A DNA stretch of 64,000 bases from Christensenellaceae bacterium Phil7 (GCA_001940845.1 MSGV01000010.1:148123-212122), one strand, 5' to 3'. Counted from the stretch's first letter, positions 34,018-43,512 are shown. Numbers and translations are program-made. The notes: generated by a model not told the origin, from the letters alone.

Positions 34018-35013
34018 TTAATCGCTGCTATGATCGCTCAGGCTGTAGCCATGCCTATAGATCTGGCGATTTTCCAAGCCCCAAACCCTTTCGGAGAACT
34101 TGCCCACCTCGACCGCATTGAGCGCATCGAACATCTCATAGAGCCTTGCATCGAGGGTATCAACCGCCGAAACGATCTCGGCCTCCGGAAACATCGGCAT
34201 CTTCGGCGAGCCATATTCCGGTATGCCATGATGGGAAAGCAGGATATGCGAGACGAGGTTCGCCGTCTCACGGGATATGCTCAATTCCGCACAGGCCTGC
34301 TCAACCATTGCCATGCCCATGGATATATGCCCAAGCAATTGCCCCTCTGCCGTATACGCATTTGCAAGCCCAAGCTCCCCAACATCGAGCTCTATGGTCT
34401 TGGCGATATCATGCAGGATGACGCCCGTATAGACGAGCTCATCACAAAGCTCGGGATAGAGCTTTGAATATATTTCAACTGCCTTTCTGGCCATTTGCAG
34501 CATGGTATGCGTATGGTACATGAGCCCGCCGCGCACCGCATGATGCATACGCATTGCGCCGGGATAGCATTCAAGCTTCTCCCTATTCTCGCGCAGGAGA
34601 TAGCGCGTCAGCCTCGAAAGCTCCTGCTGCTTGAATGCGCCGACGAAATCATAGAGCTCCTGATAGAGCTTTTCGCCATCCACCGGCGAGCTTGCAACGA
34701 GCTTGCTCATATCCACATCATCATTCGGGTTCATATGGCGGATGCGCTCGATCTTGAGCTGCTCGGCATCGCGATACATATTTATCGTGCCGCGGATCTT
34801 GATGACCTCGCCCGCACCATAACTGCCATGAACCGCACTCTGATAATCCCAAAGCTTGGCATTGATCTCACCATCGGCATCCACAAGCGTGAAATCGAGA
34901 TATTCCGCACCCTTAACATTCACCTTGAGCTGAACATTTTTGATGAGGCAGAAACCCTCCACCTGATTGGTGACATTATTTACGATATTTGATAAAAGTT
35001 TCATTCTTCCCAT
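34018..35013 (-). CDS. yhaM: YhaM-type 3'-5' exoribonuclease (OB fold plus HD domain)
   Basis: The product is 331 residues. The first 100 residues are an OB-fold nucleic-acid-binding domain (EGFCLIKNVQLKVNVKGAEY, AGEVIKIRGTINMYRDAEQL). The HD domain (about 145-310) has GGLMYHTHTMLQMA, VILHDIAKT and ILLSHHG as metal ligands. This is the architecture of YhaM, which degrades RNA (and some DNA) in Firmicutes. I use the ATG at 35013 with AAGGA upstream; an earlier TTG overlaps the preceding stop. It follows the lipoprotein gene by 14 bases and probably shares its transcript. Confidence 0.88.
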   Translation of the reverse strand: MGRMKLLSNIVNNVTNQVEGFCLIKNVQLKVNVKGAEYLDFTLVDADGEINAKLWDYQSAVHGSYGAGEVIKIRGTINMYRDAEQLKIERIRHMNPNDDVDMSKLVASSPVDGEKLYQELYDFVGAFKQQELSRLTRYLLRENREKLECYPGAMRMHHAVRGGLMYHTHTMLQMARKAVEIYSKLYPELCDELVYTGVILHDIAKTIELDVGELGLANAYTAEGQLLGHISMGMAMVEQACAELSISRETANLVSHILLSHHGIPEYGSPKMPMFPEAEIVSAVDTLDARLYEMFDALNAVEVGKFSERVWGLENRQIYRHGYSLSDHSSD

Positions 35014-35027
35014 GGCTTCATCCTTCG

Positions 35028-35651
35028 TCAATTGAAATCATAGCGCTTGCATGAGCTGACGCGCACGGAATCACCAATCTTTATGAAGCTGATATCCAGC
35101 ATACATTCCGAACCATCGGTGCCATCCACATCAATCGTAGCAAGATAGCCGCCATTATGGAGGAGCTCAATAGCCTTCATCTCAACCCGGCTTCCAAAGC
35201 TATCCTTCGGCTTGATGAAATAGGTCTCGGATTTCCTATCGAAATAGAAGAGCACCTCATCCTCAAAGGTATGATTATAGCGCATGGTGGCCTTGACGCC
35301 GAAAATTTCCTCAGTGAGCTTATCTGCATCGGCCGCAGAAACCTTCGCATAGCCATCATCGCCGGCGATGACCTTATCATTATAGTAGAAATAGAGGAAA
35401 TACTCTATCTCCTTGAAGGTTATCGGGTTGTTGCCATCGAAGGTAAAGCCGCTTTCCGCAAAGGCTTCGGCAAGGGTTTCCAGCTTTAGCTTTTGCGCAT
35501 CATTGATGAAATCATTGAATGGATTCCGTTCTTCATTCTGCGGCTGCGGCTTTTTGCAGGCGCAAAGCGTGAAAACGGAGCCGAGAGTCAGGCAGACCAA
35601 CAGCAGGCAGATCATTTTATTTAGAATACATCTTGGATTATTTTTCATCAT
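35028..35651 (-). CDS. Predicted lipoprotein of unknown function
   Basis: The product is 207 residues. The signal MMKNNPRCILNKMICLLLVC ends with TLCACKK, a lipobox-like sequence with a cysteine for lipidation at about residue 32. The mature part is acidic with no domain I recognise; it contains FNDFINDAQKLKLETLAEAF and a beta-rich C-terminal half. It would be anchored to the outside of the membrane. It precedes yhaM, but no functional link is evident. Confidence 0.7.
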   Translation of the reverse strand: MMKNNPRCILNKMICLLLVCLTLGSVFTLCACKKPQPQNEERNPFNDFINDAQKLKLETLAEAFAESGFTFDGNNPITFKEIEYFLYFYYNDKVIAGDDGYAKVSAADADKLTEEIFGVKATMRYNHTFEDEVLFYFDRKSETYFIKPKDSFGSRVEMKAIELLHNGGYLATIDVDGTDGSECMLDISFIKIGDSVRVSSCKRYDFN

Positions 35652-35679
35652 TCAGCCTTTCAAGTCATTTGATACGATT

Positions 35680-35708
35680 ATTATACCATATTTCTTATGC
35701 ATTTGCAA
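35680..35708 (-). promoter_or_regulatory. Promoter of the lipoprotein-yhaM operon
   Basis: TTGCAA (35703-35708), 17 bases, TATAAT (35680-35685). Confidence 0.65.
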
Positions 35709-35915
35709 CCGATATGCCAAAGGAACGTAAGTATTCAGCAAGGCTTTCCACGACGTTTGGAATTACCCCCAGCCATTAAAGCCATGACGCGAAGCGACAG
35801 GTTGTCCGCGCCTGCCGCTTCTTCAATCCACCGTTTTTCATACCGACGGGTTGCTTTCCCGGTCGGAAATTCATTGCTTCTTCCTATTAAGTTATTTCTG
35901 GATAAGAGTGAACGT

Positions 35916-35953
35916 GGTTCGGGTCGTCGCAATGCTTCGGCGACCCGATCAAC
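35916..35953 (-). terminator. Terminator of LRR-dockerin gene D
   Basis: On the minus strand TCGGGTCGCCGAAG and GCGACGACCCGA form a compensated version of the hairpin after LRR genes A to C, within the same conserved 3' block. The downstream T-run is weak. Confidence 0.55.
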
Positions 35954-35986
35954 ATAGGTTTTCAGTTTCTAAAGAGTGAGCGTCTA

Positions 35987-37906
35987 TTAGAAACCGAGCG
36001 CAGCACGCATGATGAGCGTTGCATCGAGAATGGTGATCTCGCCATCGCCATCCATATCACAGAGGGGGATTGCTACATCCGGAAGGGCGATGAGGCTCAG
36101 CGCATGGCGCATGACCATAACCGCATCCAATGTATCGACCACACCATCGCCATTCGCATCGCCGGGGATGCCGGGAGTGCTTTCGCCAACGATAATGGTG
36201 AAGGTCGCAGTTTTGCCCCTGCCGCAATCATAGGTATAGGTGACCTCGGTTACGCCTTCATCGAGGATCAGGATATTATCCTGCACGCTTCCGCCAACCC
36301 AATTGGAAGCCTTTGTAACATCGAAGCTGCCGGGAAGGGTGGAAAGATCGAGCGTGCGACCAACGCTGAAAGCAGCGGTGTATGCATTGTTTCCACATTC
36401 CAAGCTATAGAGACCTTCGCAATTATTGATATCAAGACTTGTCAGCTGGTTTCCGGAGCAATTCAAATACCCAAGCGAAGATGCGTTGCTGATGACCAGC
36501 TCAGTTATCCGGTTATCGCTGCACCACAGATCCTCAAGCGCAGGATTATTGCTGACATACAGCTTGGTCAGCTGATTATTGTAGCAATATAACCTCTCAA
36601 GAGCAGGGGTATTGCTGAGATTCAGCTCGGTCAGCTGATTGTCGTTGCAAATCAACCATTTAAGCGCAGGCTTATTGCTGGCATCCAGCTCGGTAAGCTG
36701 ATTGCCGCTGCAAAATAGCGTCTCAAGCGCAGGCTTATTGCTGGCATCCAGCTCGGTCAGCTGATTGTCGGAGCAATCCAGATCCTTAAGCGCAGGGTTA
36801 TTGCTGATATTCAGCTCGGTCAGCTGATTGACGTTGCAATACAGCTTCTCAAGCGCAGGGTTATGACTGGCATCCAGCTCGGTCAGCCGATTGCTGCTGC
36901 ACCATAGATCCTTAAGCGCAGGATTATGGCTGATATCCAGCTCGGTAAGCTGATTGCGATGGCACCATAACAACTCAAGCGCAGGGTTATGGCTGACATC
37001 CAGTTCGGTCAGCGAACTATCCTGGCAATACAGGCTCTTAAGCGCAGGGTTGTTGCTGAAATCCATTTCGACCAACGGATTGCCACCGCACCAGAGCTCC
37101 TCAAGCACAGGGTTATGACCGATATACAGTCCATTCATCTGATTGAATTGGAAATCCAAGCTCCTGAGCGCAGGGTTATGGATGAGATTCAGATCGGTCA
37201 GCCGATTGCTTGCGCAATTCATAATGCTAAGCGCAGGGTTGTTGCTGACATCCAGTTCTGTCAGCTGATTGCCGCCGCAATTCAACTCCTCAAGCGCAGG
37301 ATTATGGCTGACATCCAGCTCGGTCAGCTGATTGCCATAGCAATTCAAAAAAACAAGCTCAGGGTTGTTGCTGACATCCAGCTCGGTCAGCTCGTTGTAT
37401 CCGAGCATCAGCTCCTCAAGCGCAGGATTATGGCTGATATCCAGCGCGGTTACCCAATTGCTCTCGAGGTATAAATGCCTGAGCGCAGGGTTATGGCTGA
37501 CATCCAGCGCAGTTACCTGATTACCGCCGAAATCCAAACTACTAAGCGCAGGGTTATGGCTGACATCCAGCGCGGTCAGCATATTGCCGCCGCAATCCAA
37601 GCTCTCGAGTGCATTGAAGAACTCAATGCCTCTCATATTGGCGATGCCCATGCGCTCGACATAGATTGAATCGACCGCCGCTATCTCCGCTTCGCTGAGG
37701 ATACCATTGCTATCCGTATCGAAATTATCACCGACATAGCCTCTGAATGTTGCATCGGGGAAGTTCGCTGCGTTGATCTCAACGGGTCCTTCCTTGACGA
37801 CCAAGGGCTTGCTTGCCTTCGGTACGGTGAGCGCAAAGGAAGAGGTTGGGAGCACTGCAAGCGCAAGCACGAGAGCAAGCAGTGCAGCAAAGGTACGTTT
37901 TTTCAT
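35987..37906 (-). CDS. LRR-dockerin protein D
   Basis: The product is 639 residues, starting MKKRTFAALLALVLALAVLP with GGAGG upstream. Parts: signal peptide; cap with EF-hand-like DTDSNGILSEAE; about twenty 21-residue LRRs (NQLTELDVSHNPALEELNC type, many repeats nearly identical); a GSFDVTKASNWVGGSVQDN module; and type I dockerin (DANGDGVVDTLD, DMDGDGEITILD). It is extracellular and probably scaffold-bound. Unlike A to C it has no adjacent regulator gene. Its upstream region is homologous to that of LRR gene E, which points to a tandem duplication. Confidence 0.9.
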   Translation of the reverse strand: MKKRTFAALLALVLALAVLPTSSFALTVPKASKPLVVKEGPVEINAANFPDATFRGYVGDNFDTDSNGILSEAEIAAVDSIYVERMGIANMRGIEFFNALESLDCGGNMLTALDVSHNPALSSLDFGGNQVTALDVSHNPALRHLYLESNWVTALDISHNPALEELMLGYNELTELDVSNNPELVFLNCYGNQLTELDVSHNPALEELNCGGNQLTELDVSNNPALSIMNCASNRLTDLNLIHNPALRSLDFQFNQMNGLYIGHNPVLEELWCGGNPLVEMDFSNNPALKSLYCQDSSLTELDVSHNPALELLWCHRNQLTELDISHNPALKDLWCSSNRLTELDASHNPALEKLYCNVNQLTELNISNNPALKDLDCSDNQLTELDASNKPALETLFCSGNQLTELDASNKPALKWLICNDNQLTELNLSNTPALERLYCYNNQLTKLYVSNNPALEDLWCSDNRITELVISNASSLGYLNCSGNQLTSLDINNCEGLYSLECGNNAYTAAFSVGRTLDLSTLPGSFDVTKASNWVGGSVQDNILILDEGVTEVTYTYDCGRGKTATFTIIVGESTPGIPGDANGDGVVDTLDAVMVMRHALSLIALPDVAIPLCDMDGDGEITILDATLIMRAALGF

Positions 37907-38161
37907 TGGTTTATTCCTCCTTGGGAAATTTTCTTTATTCAATATCTGCATCCACCGCTTTTAAACCTGTTATAACACAAAATTTAAAGATCCGAAGATG
38001 CAAATATGATAAAGCAAACAGAGCTTTTTCCAATACATTTCTCCTCCGAGCTATTCACAAGGGTATGGTTTCGTGAACTACCAAAAGATGGATGTATTGG
38101 AAATTTTAGTCACAATATCTAGTGGTAAGAAAGGAATCCCACCACTAAATATGCTGTTGAA

Positions 38162-38190
38162 TTATAACTTGAATATCTAAAACTGTCAAC
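38162..38190 (-). promoter_or_regulatory. Promoter of LRR gene D
   Basis: TTGACA (38185-38190), 17 bases, TATAAT (38162-38167). The leader would be about 250 bases. A palindrome AAACTATAGTTT lies just upstream (38198-38209). Confidence 0.65.
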
Positions 38191-38262
38191 ACACGAAACT
38201 ATAGTTTTACGGACAGTTTCATATTTTATTTTTTCTTTTCAAATATTCCTGCCCGGCGCACG

Positions 38263-38306
38263 AAAAAGCACCTGCCCCGAGGCTTCACCCGCAGGCAAGT
38301 GCTTTT
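38263..38306. terminator. Terminator after LRR gene E and the sorting-signal frame
   Basis: AAAAGCACTTGCCTGC and GGGCAGGTGCTTTTT form a long stem around a 13-base loop with T-runs on both strands. Confidence 0.85.
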
Positions 38307-38337
38307 CTGCTTTTATATTTTATTATTTTACCGGAGT

Positions 38338-38466
38338 TCAATCCTCTTTCTTTATGAAAAGGGCAATGCCTGCGCCGCCAACGATGGCTGCGATACCGGC
38401 TCCGATCAGCGTGATCGCGCCGGTTGCAGGGGGATTGGGCGCATCGGGATGGGAGCTAGCGGTCAT
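38338..38466 (-). CDS. 42-residue frame encoding a detached cell-wall sorting signal
   Basis: The frame reads MTASSHPDAPNPPATG, then a hydrophobic stretch (AITLIGAGIAAIVGGAGIAL) and a basic tail FIKKED. This is the layout of a sortase sorting signal: a PPATG or NPxTG-like motif, a membrane span and a charged tail. Its ATG overlaps the stop of LRR gene E (TGATG), shifted in frame. A single-base insertion upstream would fuse it to the LRR-dockerin protein. It has no signal peptide of its own. It is either a broken C-terminus or a coupled mini-gene. Confidence 0.6.
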   Translation of the reverse strand: MTASSHPDAPNPPATGAITLIGAGIAAIVGGAGIALFIKKED

Positions 38467-40400
38467 CAGTCATCATTCAGATTCAGCGCAATGCGGGCTA
38501 CCAAAACCGCATCACCCATCGTGAGCCTGCCATCGCCATCGGCATCCGCAGCCGCCATATTGATTACGCCCTCGTCGATGAGGTTCAGTGCGCCGCGTGC
38601 CGTAAGCACCGCATCCTTCATATCGACCTCGCCATCGTCATTTGCATCGCCGGGACGGAGGAAAACCGTTCCTTCAGGGAAGATGGTGAAGGTGGCATAT
38701 TTATTCCTGCCGCAATAGTATCTATAGGTTACCCAGTCGGCATTCTCATTGAGGGTCAGGATAGTGCCTTCAATACTGCCGCCTATCCAATTATCGACCC
38801 TGCTGATATCGAAGTTACCGGGAAGGGTGGAAAGATCGAATGTACGATCTTCATCGAAGGCAGCAGCATATGTATTGTTTTCACAGGTCAAGAGGAAACT
38901 ATAGCTGCCTGCGCGATCCGGCACTTCAAGACTTGTCAGCTGGTTTTTGGAGCAATGTAACCACTCGAGTTCAGATTCCTCGCTGACGTACAGCTCGGTA
39001 AGCCGATTGCTGTAGCAATGCAGAACTGAGAGCTCCGGGTTGCTGCTGGTATCCAGCCTGGTCAGTCGATTGTTCTGGCAATATAGCTTATGCAGCGCAG
39101 GGAGGTTGCTGGTATCCAGCTCGGTCAGCTCATTGTTGGAGCAATCCAGCTCGCTGAGCACGGGATTATTGCTGACATCCAGCTCGCTGATCCAGTTGTC
39201 GTGGCACACTAACCACTCAAGCGCAGGGTTATTGCTCACATCCAGCTCGGTGAGCTGATTGTAGGGGCAATATAAAGTCCCAAGCTCAGGATTATTGCTT
39301 ATATCCAGCTCGGTCAGCTGATTGTTTTTGCAAACTAACGACCTAAACGCAGGATTATGGCTGAGATCCAGCGAGGTGATCCGATTGTCGGAGCAATCCA
39401 GACTTGCAAGCGCAGGATTATTGCTTACATCAAACCCGGTGATCCGATTGGTATTGCAATCCAAAATCTTGAGCGCAGGGCTATGGCTGGTATCCAGCCC
39501 GGTCAGCTGATTGCCGGCGCATTCCAAACGCCAAAGCGCAGGATTATTGCTTATATCCAGCTCGGTCAGCTGATTGTTATAGCAAACCAACTTTTCAAGC
39601 GCAGGGCTATGGCTGAGATCAAGCTCGATCAGCTGATTGTAACAGCAAACCAACTCCTCAAGCGCTGGTGTATGGCTGAGATCAAGCTCGATCAGCTCAT
39701 TGTTGTCGCAATTTAATACCCTAAGCGCAGGGTTATTGCTGAGATCAAGCTCGGTCAGCTGGTTGGAGAAGCAATTCAGCTCCTCAAGCGCAGGATTATG
39801 GCTTAAATCCAGCTCGGTAAACTCATTTTGGACGCATTGCAGCTCCTTAAGCTTGGGGCAATGGCTGATATCCAGCTCGGTCATATAACAGCCTTCGCAA
39901 ATAAGATATTCAAGTGCAGAGTTTTTGCTGAGATTCAGCTCGGTTAGCTGGTTGTAAGAGCACTCCAAATACTCAAGCGCAGTATTTTTGCTGAGATCCA
40001 GCTTGGTAAGCTTACCGTCAATGCAGATCAGGCTGCGAAGCGCAGTATTTTTGTTGAGATTCAGCTTGCTCAGCTCACTGTAGCGGCATTCCAAATACTC
40101 AAGCGCGGTGAAATACTCTATGCCGGTCATATCGGAAATGCTCGTGTTGCTGATACAAATTGTATCGACCGCCGCTATCTCCGATTTGCTGAGCTTGCCA
40201 TCGCCATTGGTATCGAAATTCTCTTTGACATACTCTCTGAACCTTTTATCGGGGAAATTCGTTGAATTGATGCTCACAGAGCTGGCCTTGACGACCAGGG
40301 GCTTGCTTACCTTCGGTACGGTGAGGGCGAGGGAGCCGGTCGGAAGCGCTGCAAATATGAGCACGATGGCGAGCAGCGCAGCAAGGGTACGTCTTTTCAT
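38466..40400 (-). CDS. LRR-dockerin protein E
   Basis: The product is 644 residues: signal peptide MKRRTLAALLAIVLIFAALP; cap with an EF-hand-like loop DTNGDGKLSKSE; about twenty 21-residue LRRs with a regular cysteine; a GNFDISRVDNWIGGSIEGT module; and a dockerin (DANDDGEVDMKD, DADGDGRLTMGD) that is clearly different from those of A to D and lacks their shared 3' block. The stop is followed in another frame by a sorting signal. AGGAGG precedes the ATG. No regulator gene is adjacent. Confidence 0.9.
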   Translation of the reverse strand: MKRRTLAALLAIVLIFAALPTGSLALTVPKVSKPLVVKASSVSINSTNFPDKRFREYVKENFDTNGDGKLSKSEIAAVDTICISNTSISDMTGIEYFTALEYLECRYSELSKLNLNKNTALRSLICIDGKLTKLDLSKNTALEYLECSYNQLTELNLSKNSALEYLICEGCYMTELDISHCPKLKELQCVQNEFTELDLSHNPALEELNCFSNQLTELDLSNNPALRVLNCDNNELIELDLSHTPALEELVCCYNQLIELDLSHSPALEKLVCYNNQLTELDISNNPALWRLECAGNQLTGLDTSHSPALKILDCNTNRITGFDVSNNPALASLDCSDNRITSLDLSHNPAFRSLVCKNNQLTELDISNNPELGTLYCPYNQLTELDVSNNPALEWLVCHDNWISELDVSNNPVLSELDCSNNELTELDTSNLPALHKLYCQNNRLTRLDTSSNPELSVLHCYSNRLTELYVSEESELEWLHCSKNQLTSLEVPDRAGSYSFLLTCENNTYAAAFDEDRTFDLSTLPGNFDISRVDNWIGGSIEGTILTLNENADWVTYRYYCGRNKYATFTIFPEGTVFLRPGDANDDGEVDMKDAVLTARGALNLIDEGVINMAAADADGDGRLTMGDAVLVARIALNLNDD

Positions 40401-40612
40401 TGGTTTATTCCTCCTTGGAAATTTTTCATTTATTCATCATCTGCATCCCCCGCTTTTAAGCCCGTTATAGTACAAACCTTAAAAATCAGAAGCTGCAAGC
40501 ATGATAAAACAAACAGAGCTTTTCTTAAACACATTCTGCATTCGGATCGTTCACAGGAGTACAGCCCTATGAACAGCCTCTTTGTCCATTTCGCGCATGC
40601 ATTCCGGCAGCA

Positions 40613-41980
40613 CTACTTTATGCCGTATTTTTCGCCGCCATAGGCATTATCGAGCGCTTCATCGCCGATCTCATTGAAATTGCCGACCGTGATGGTGCAG
40701 CTCAGTTCCTCGCCATCCCGCCAGAATTGGAGCTCCAGCTCATCACCGACCCGATGGCGCTGTATTATATCGACGAATTCATCGGTGGTTCGGACGGCTA
40801 TTCCATCCACCTCCGTGATTATATCATCTATGTGCAGCCCCGCCATATGCGCCGGACCATCCTTGATGACCTTATAGATCAGCATACCCTGCGGAATATC
40901 ATACTGCTCCGCACGCTCCTGATCTATCGCAATGACGCTTAAACCCAGACCCGGTCGGGCGACATTGCCATTATTAGCTATGATCTCCTCTGCGATGCTT
41001 GCTGCCGCATTGATCGGCAGCGAGAAGCCCAGCCCATCGGCGGAGATGATCTCGCCCTGCTCATCATAGCCTGCGGCAACGGTCTTGGCGGAATTTATTC
41101 CGATGACCCTTCCGCTCATATCGAATAGAGGACCGCCGCTGTTGCCCGGATTTATTGCGGCATCAATCTGGATATATTCATTGGTTATGCCATCGATATT
41201 CACCTTGCGGTTGACGGAGCCGACTATGCCGAAGGTGGCGGTGAAGCCAAGCTGCTCGCCGGTGGGATGACCGATCGTCATCACAAAGCCGCCTATCCTC
41301 ACATCATCCGAATTTCCCAGGGGGAGCGCAGCATAGCCGCTGCCAGGAACGCTGAGCACGGCAATATCGGTGCGATTATCCCTGCCTATGATGGATGCAT
41401 CGAGAAGCGTGCCATCATAAAGCTCCACCCGGACTGCCTTTGCACCCTCCACCACATGGGCATTGGTCAAAATATAGCCATCCTCCGTCAGGAAGAAGCC
41501 CGTGCCCTCGCCGGCAAGCTTACCATTTGCGGCGCGGCTGTCCGAATAGCTCCTGATGAGCACCACGCCGCTCACCGATGCATCATATATCTCCGTCAGC
41601 GGACTTTCTGCCAGCTCAAACCGACCGCCATTGGGCTCGCCCTGATTTGGCCGGAGCATCGGCGCATTGGATTGGGGGGAGGAATCGCCATTTGTATGCA
41701 GCAGCTTTGCCGTCGGGATGAACCTTGCAGCCAGTATACCGCAGGCAGCAAGCGCACCGACGAGCAGAAATGCCAGCGCAGTCACCAATATCACGCCCAC
41801 CGCCGGGGCATTTTTATGCACTATCACAGTCTCGCTATGGAGCACGCCATCCTCAAAGCGATTTGATGAGGTTTTTGTGCATTTCGAATACTGATATTCC
41901 TCATTGATGCGGCGATTGCATTCCTCCCAGCTCGCAGCCTCCAGCTCGGAGCTTTTCATATACTGAATATTCCTTTTCAT
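40613..41980 (-). CDS. htrA: HtrA/DegP-like membrane-anchored serine protease
   Basis: The product is 455 residues. A cytoplasmic N-terminus is followed by one membrane span (AVGVILVTALAFLLVGALAA, about 62-85), an S1C protease domain with His175 (TNAHVV), Asp205 (NRTDIAV) and Ser281 (GNSGGPL), and a PDZ domain (about 345-430, GMLIYKVIKDGPAHMAGLHI). It degrades misfolded exported proteins. AGGAGG lies before the ATG. It lies 80 bases after the histidine kinase gene, so the two-component system probably regulates it, as CssRS does htrA in Bacillus (analogy). Confidence 0.93.
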   Translation of the reverse strand: MKRNIQYMKSSELEAASWEECNRRINEEYQYSKCTKTSSNRFEDGVLHSETVIVHKNAPAVGVILVTALAFLLVGALAACGILAARFIPTAKLLHTNGDSSPQSNAPMLRPNQGEPNGGRFELAESPLTEIYDASVSGVVLIRSYSDSRAANGKLAGEGTGFFLTEDGYILTNAHVVEGAKAVRVELYDGTLLDASIIGRDNRTDIAVLSVPGSGYAALPLGNSDDVRIGGFVMTIGHPTGEQLGFTATFGIVGSVNRKVNIDGITNEYIQIDAAINPGNSGGPLFDMSGRVIGINSAKTVAAGYDEQGEIISADGLGFSLPINAAASIAEEIIANNGNVARPGLGLSVIAIDQERAEQYDIPQGMLIYKVIKDGPAHMAGLHIDDIITEVDGIAVRTTDEFVDIIQRHRVGDELELQFWRDGEELSCTITVGNFNEIGDEALDNAYGGEKYGIK

Positions 41981-42060
41981 AACCCTCCTTTATCGGAGCG
42001 AAGCCGCTCCGCAATGATACTTGGATATCGATAGCTTCCCATGCGCCCGGCTGCATGATA

Positions 42061-43512
42061 TCATGCCCGCCTGCCCGAGGCGCGCTTGAGGCTGAAGCTG
42101 AATACCGTCCTCCGCTCATCGCTTTGAACCCATATATCGCCGCCATGCTCATTCACGATGAGCTTCGCAATAGATAGCCCAAGCCCCGTGCCGCCATGCT
42201 TTGTGCGGGTTCTCGCCCGCTCAACCTTATAGAACCTATCGAAGATATGCCCGATCGCCTCGCCCGGAATGCTCTCCCCGTTATTTGCGACCGATATTAT
42301 TATGCACTGCTTATCCACCCTTGTGCCAAGCTCCAGAATGCCTCCCTGCTCGGGGACATACCTTATCGCATTATCTATGAGATTTCGGAGCACCTGCCCT
42401 ATCCTGCCCTGATCGGCGAGCACGAAGCAGTGCTCTTGCGCAAAATCTATGCGGACCTCCGGAGCTTTCTCCATGATCCTCGCCTCGAAGGTCAGAAGGG
42501 TGTTTGCTATCAGCTCATTGATATTGAATTCCATGAGCTCCAGCTCGCTCTGCCCGGACTCGATGCGCGAAATATCCAGCAGATCGTTCACGAGCTTCGT
42601 CATTCGCTCCGTCTCATCCCGAAGCACCGGAAGATATTTTTCATGCTCCTCAAGCGGTATGACGCCATCCTGCATCGCCTCAATAAAGCCATGCAGGCTC
42701 GTCAGCGGTGATCTGAGCTCATGGGAGACATTTGCAACGAATTCACGCCGCTGCTTCTCCGTGCCCGCTATCTCATCCGCCATATGGTTGAAGCTGACAG
42801 CAAGCTGCGCCACCTCATCCCTGCCCTGTACGGCGATCCTGCTCTCATAATCCCCCCGTGAAAAGGCCGTTACGGTTCCCTTTATGCTTGCGAGGGGTTT
42901 CGTCATCCTCTTTGATATTATAAATGCGATCGGCAGTGCGATCAAGAATGCTGCCGACACTAAAACCAAAATGTCCAAATAAAGTGCATTCAGCGTCTCA
43001 TATACCGGAGTCATATCATAATATAGGAGTATGACCCCATCCCGGCGACCGTCGGAGGAAAGCAGCAGCCTTGTGACCGTCATGGAGCGAATGCCTGAGA
43101 CATCCCGGAGCATATCGAATTGATAGCTATAGATTCCCGGTTCCTCCATGAGCTCATCGGTGAGCGCCGTCACATCCAGCTCCGCTTCACCCCTCCAACG
43201 TTCCTCGTATTCGGCGTCTATGATATCGGAATCCATCGGGCTGTTCCTCTTAAATACAAGCCGTATCGCTGCGCCATACTGCCTGGATATCGCATATAGC
43301 TTTTCTCTTGCCATTGCATAGTACCTGCCATCCAGATATTCATTGACGACTATTGCGCTTATCGCATTCGTTTCGGCTGTCAGTTCAGCCTTGATCTCAT
43401 CGATATAATGCGAACGAAATATCAGCGCAGCCAGGCTGCCGAGCAAAATCAGCAGCAATGCCGTCAGTGCAGCGATCGAAACGAGTAATTTTGTGAACAG
43501 TGTTTTGAACAT
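42061..43512 (-). CDS. Sensor histidine kinase
   Basis: The product is 483 residues from the ATG at 43512. There are two membrane spans (LVSIAALTALLLILLGSLAA near the start and LDILVLVSAAFLIALPIAFI near 185) with an extracellular domain of about 140 residues between, HAMP (about 205-255), HisKA with the phosphorylated His in FVANVSHELRSPLTSLHG, and a HATPase domain (NLIDNAIRYVP, IFDRFYK, GGTGLGLSIAK). It pairs with the response regulator just upstream. Its position before htrA suggests envelope-stress sensing. Confidence 0.93.
   Translation of the reverse strand: MFKTLFTKLLVSIAALTALLLILLGSLAALIFRSHYIDEIKAELTAETNAISAIVVNEYLDGRYYAMAREKLYAISRQYGAAIRLVFKRNSPMDSDIIDAEYEERWRGEAELDVTALTDELMEEPGIYSYQFDMLRDVSGIRSMTVTRLLLSSDGRRDGVILLYYDMTPVYETLNALYLDILVLVSAAFLIALPIAFIISKRMTKPLASIKGTVTAFSRGDYESRIAVQGRDEVAQLAVSFNHMADEIAGTEKQRREFVANVSHELRSPLTSLHGFIEAMQDGVIPLEEHEKYLPVLRDETERMTKLVNDLLDISRIESGQSELELMEFNINELIANTLLTFEARIMEKAPEVRIDFAQEHCFVLADQGRIGQVLRNLIDNAIRYVPEQGGILELGTRVDKQCIIISVANNGESIPGEAIGHIFDRFYKVERARTRTKHGGTGLGLSIAKLIVNEHGGDIWVQSDERRTVFSFSLKRASGRRA

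Noticed and set aside
36989..37474. Plus-strand repetitive open frames opposite LRR gene D
   Set aside because: Their regular repeats simply mirror the LRR repeats on the other strand.
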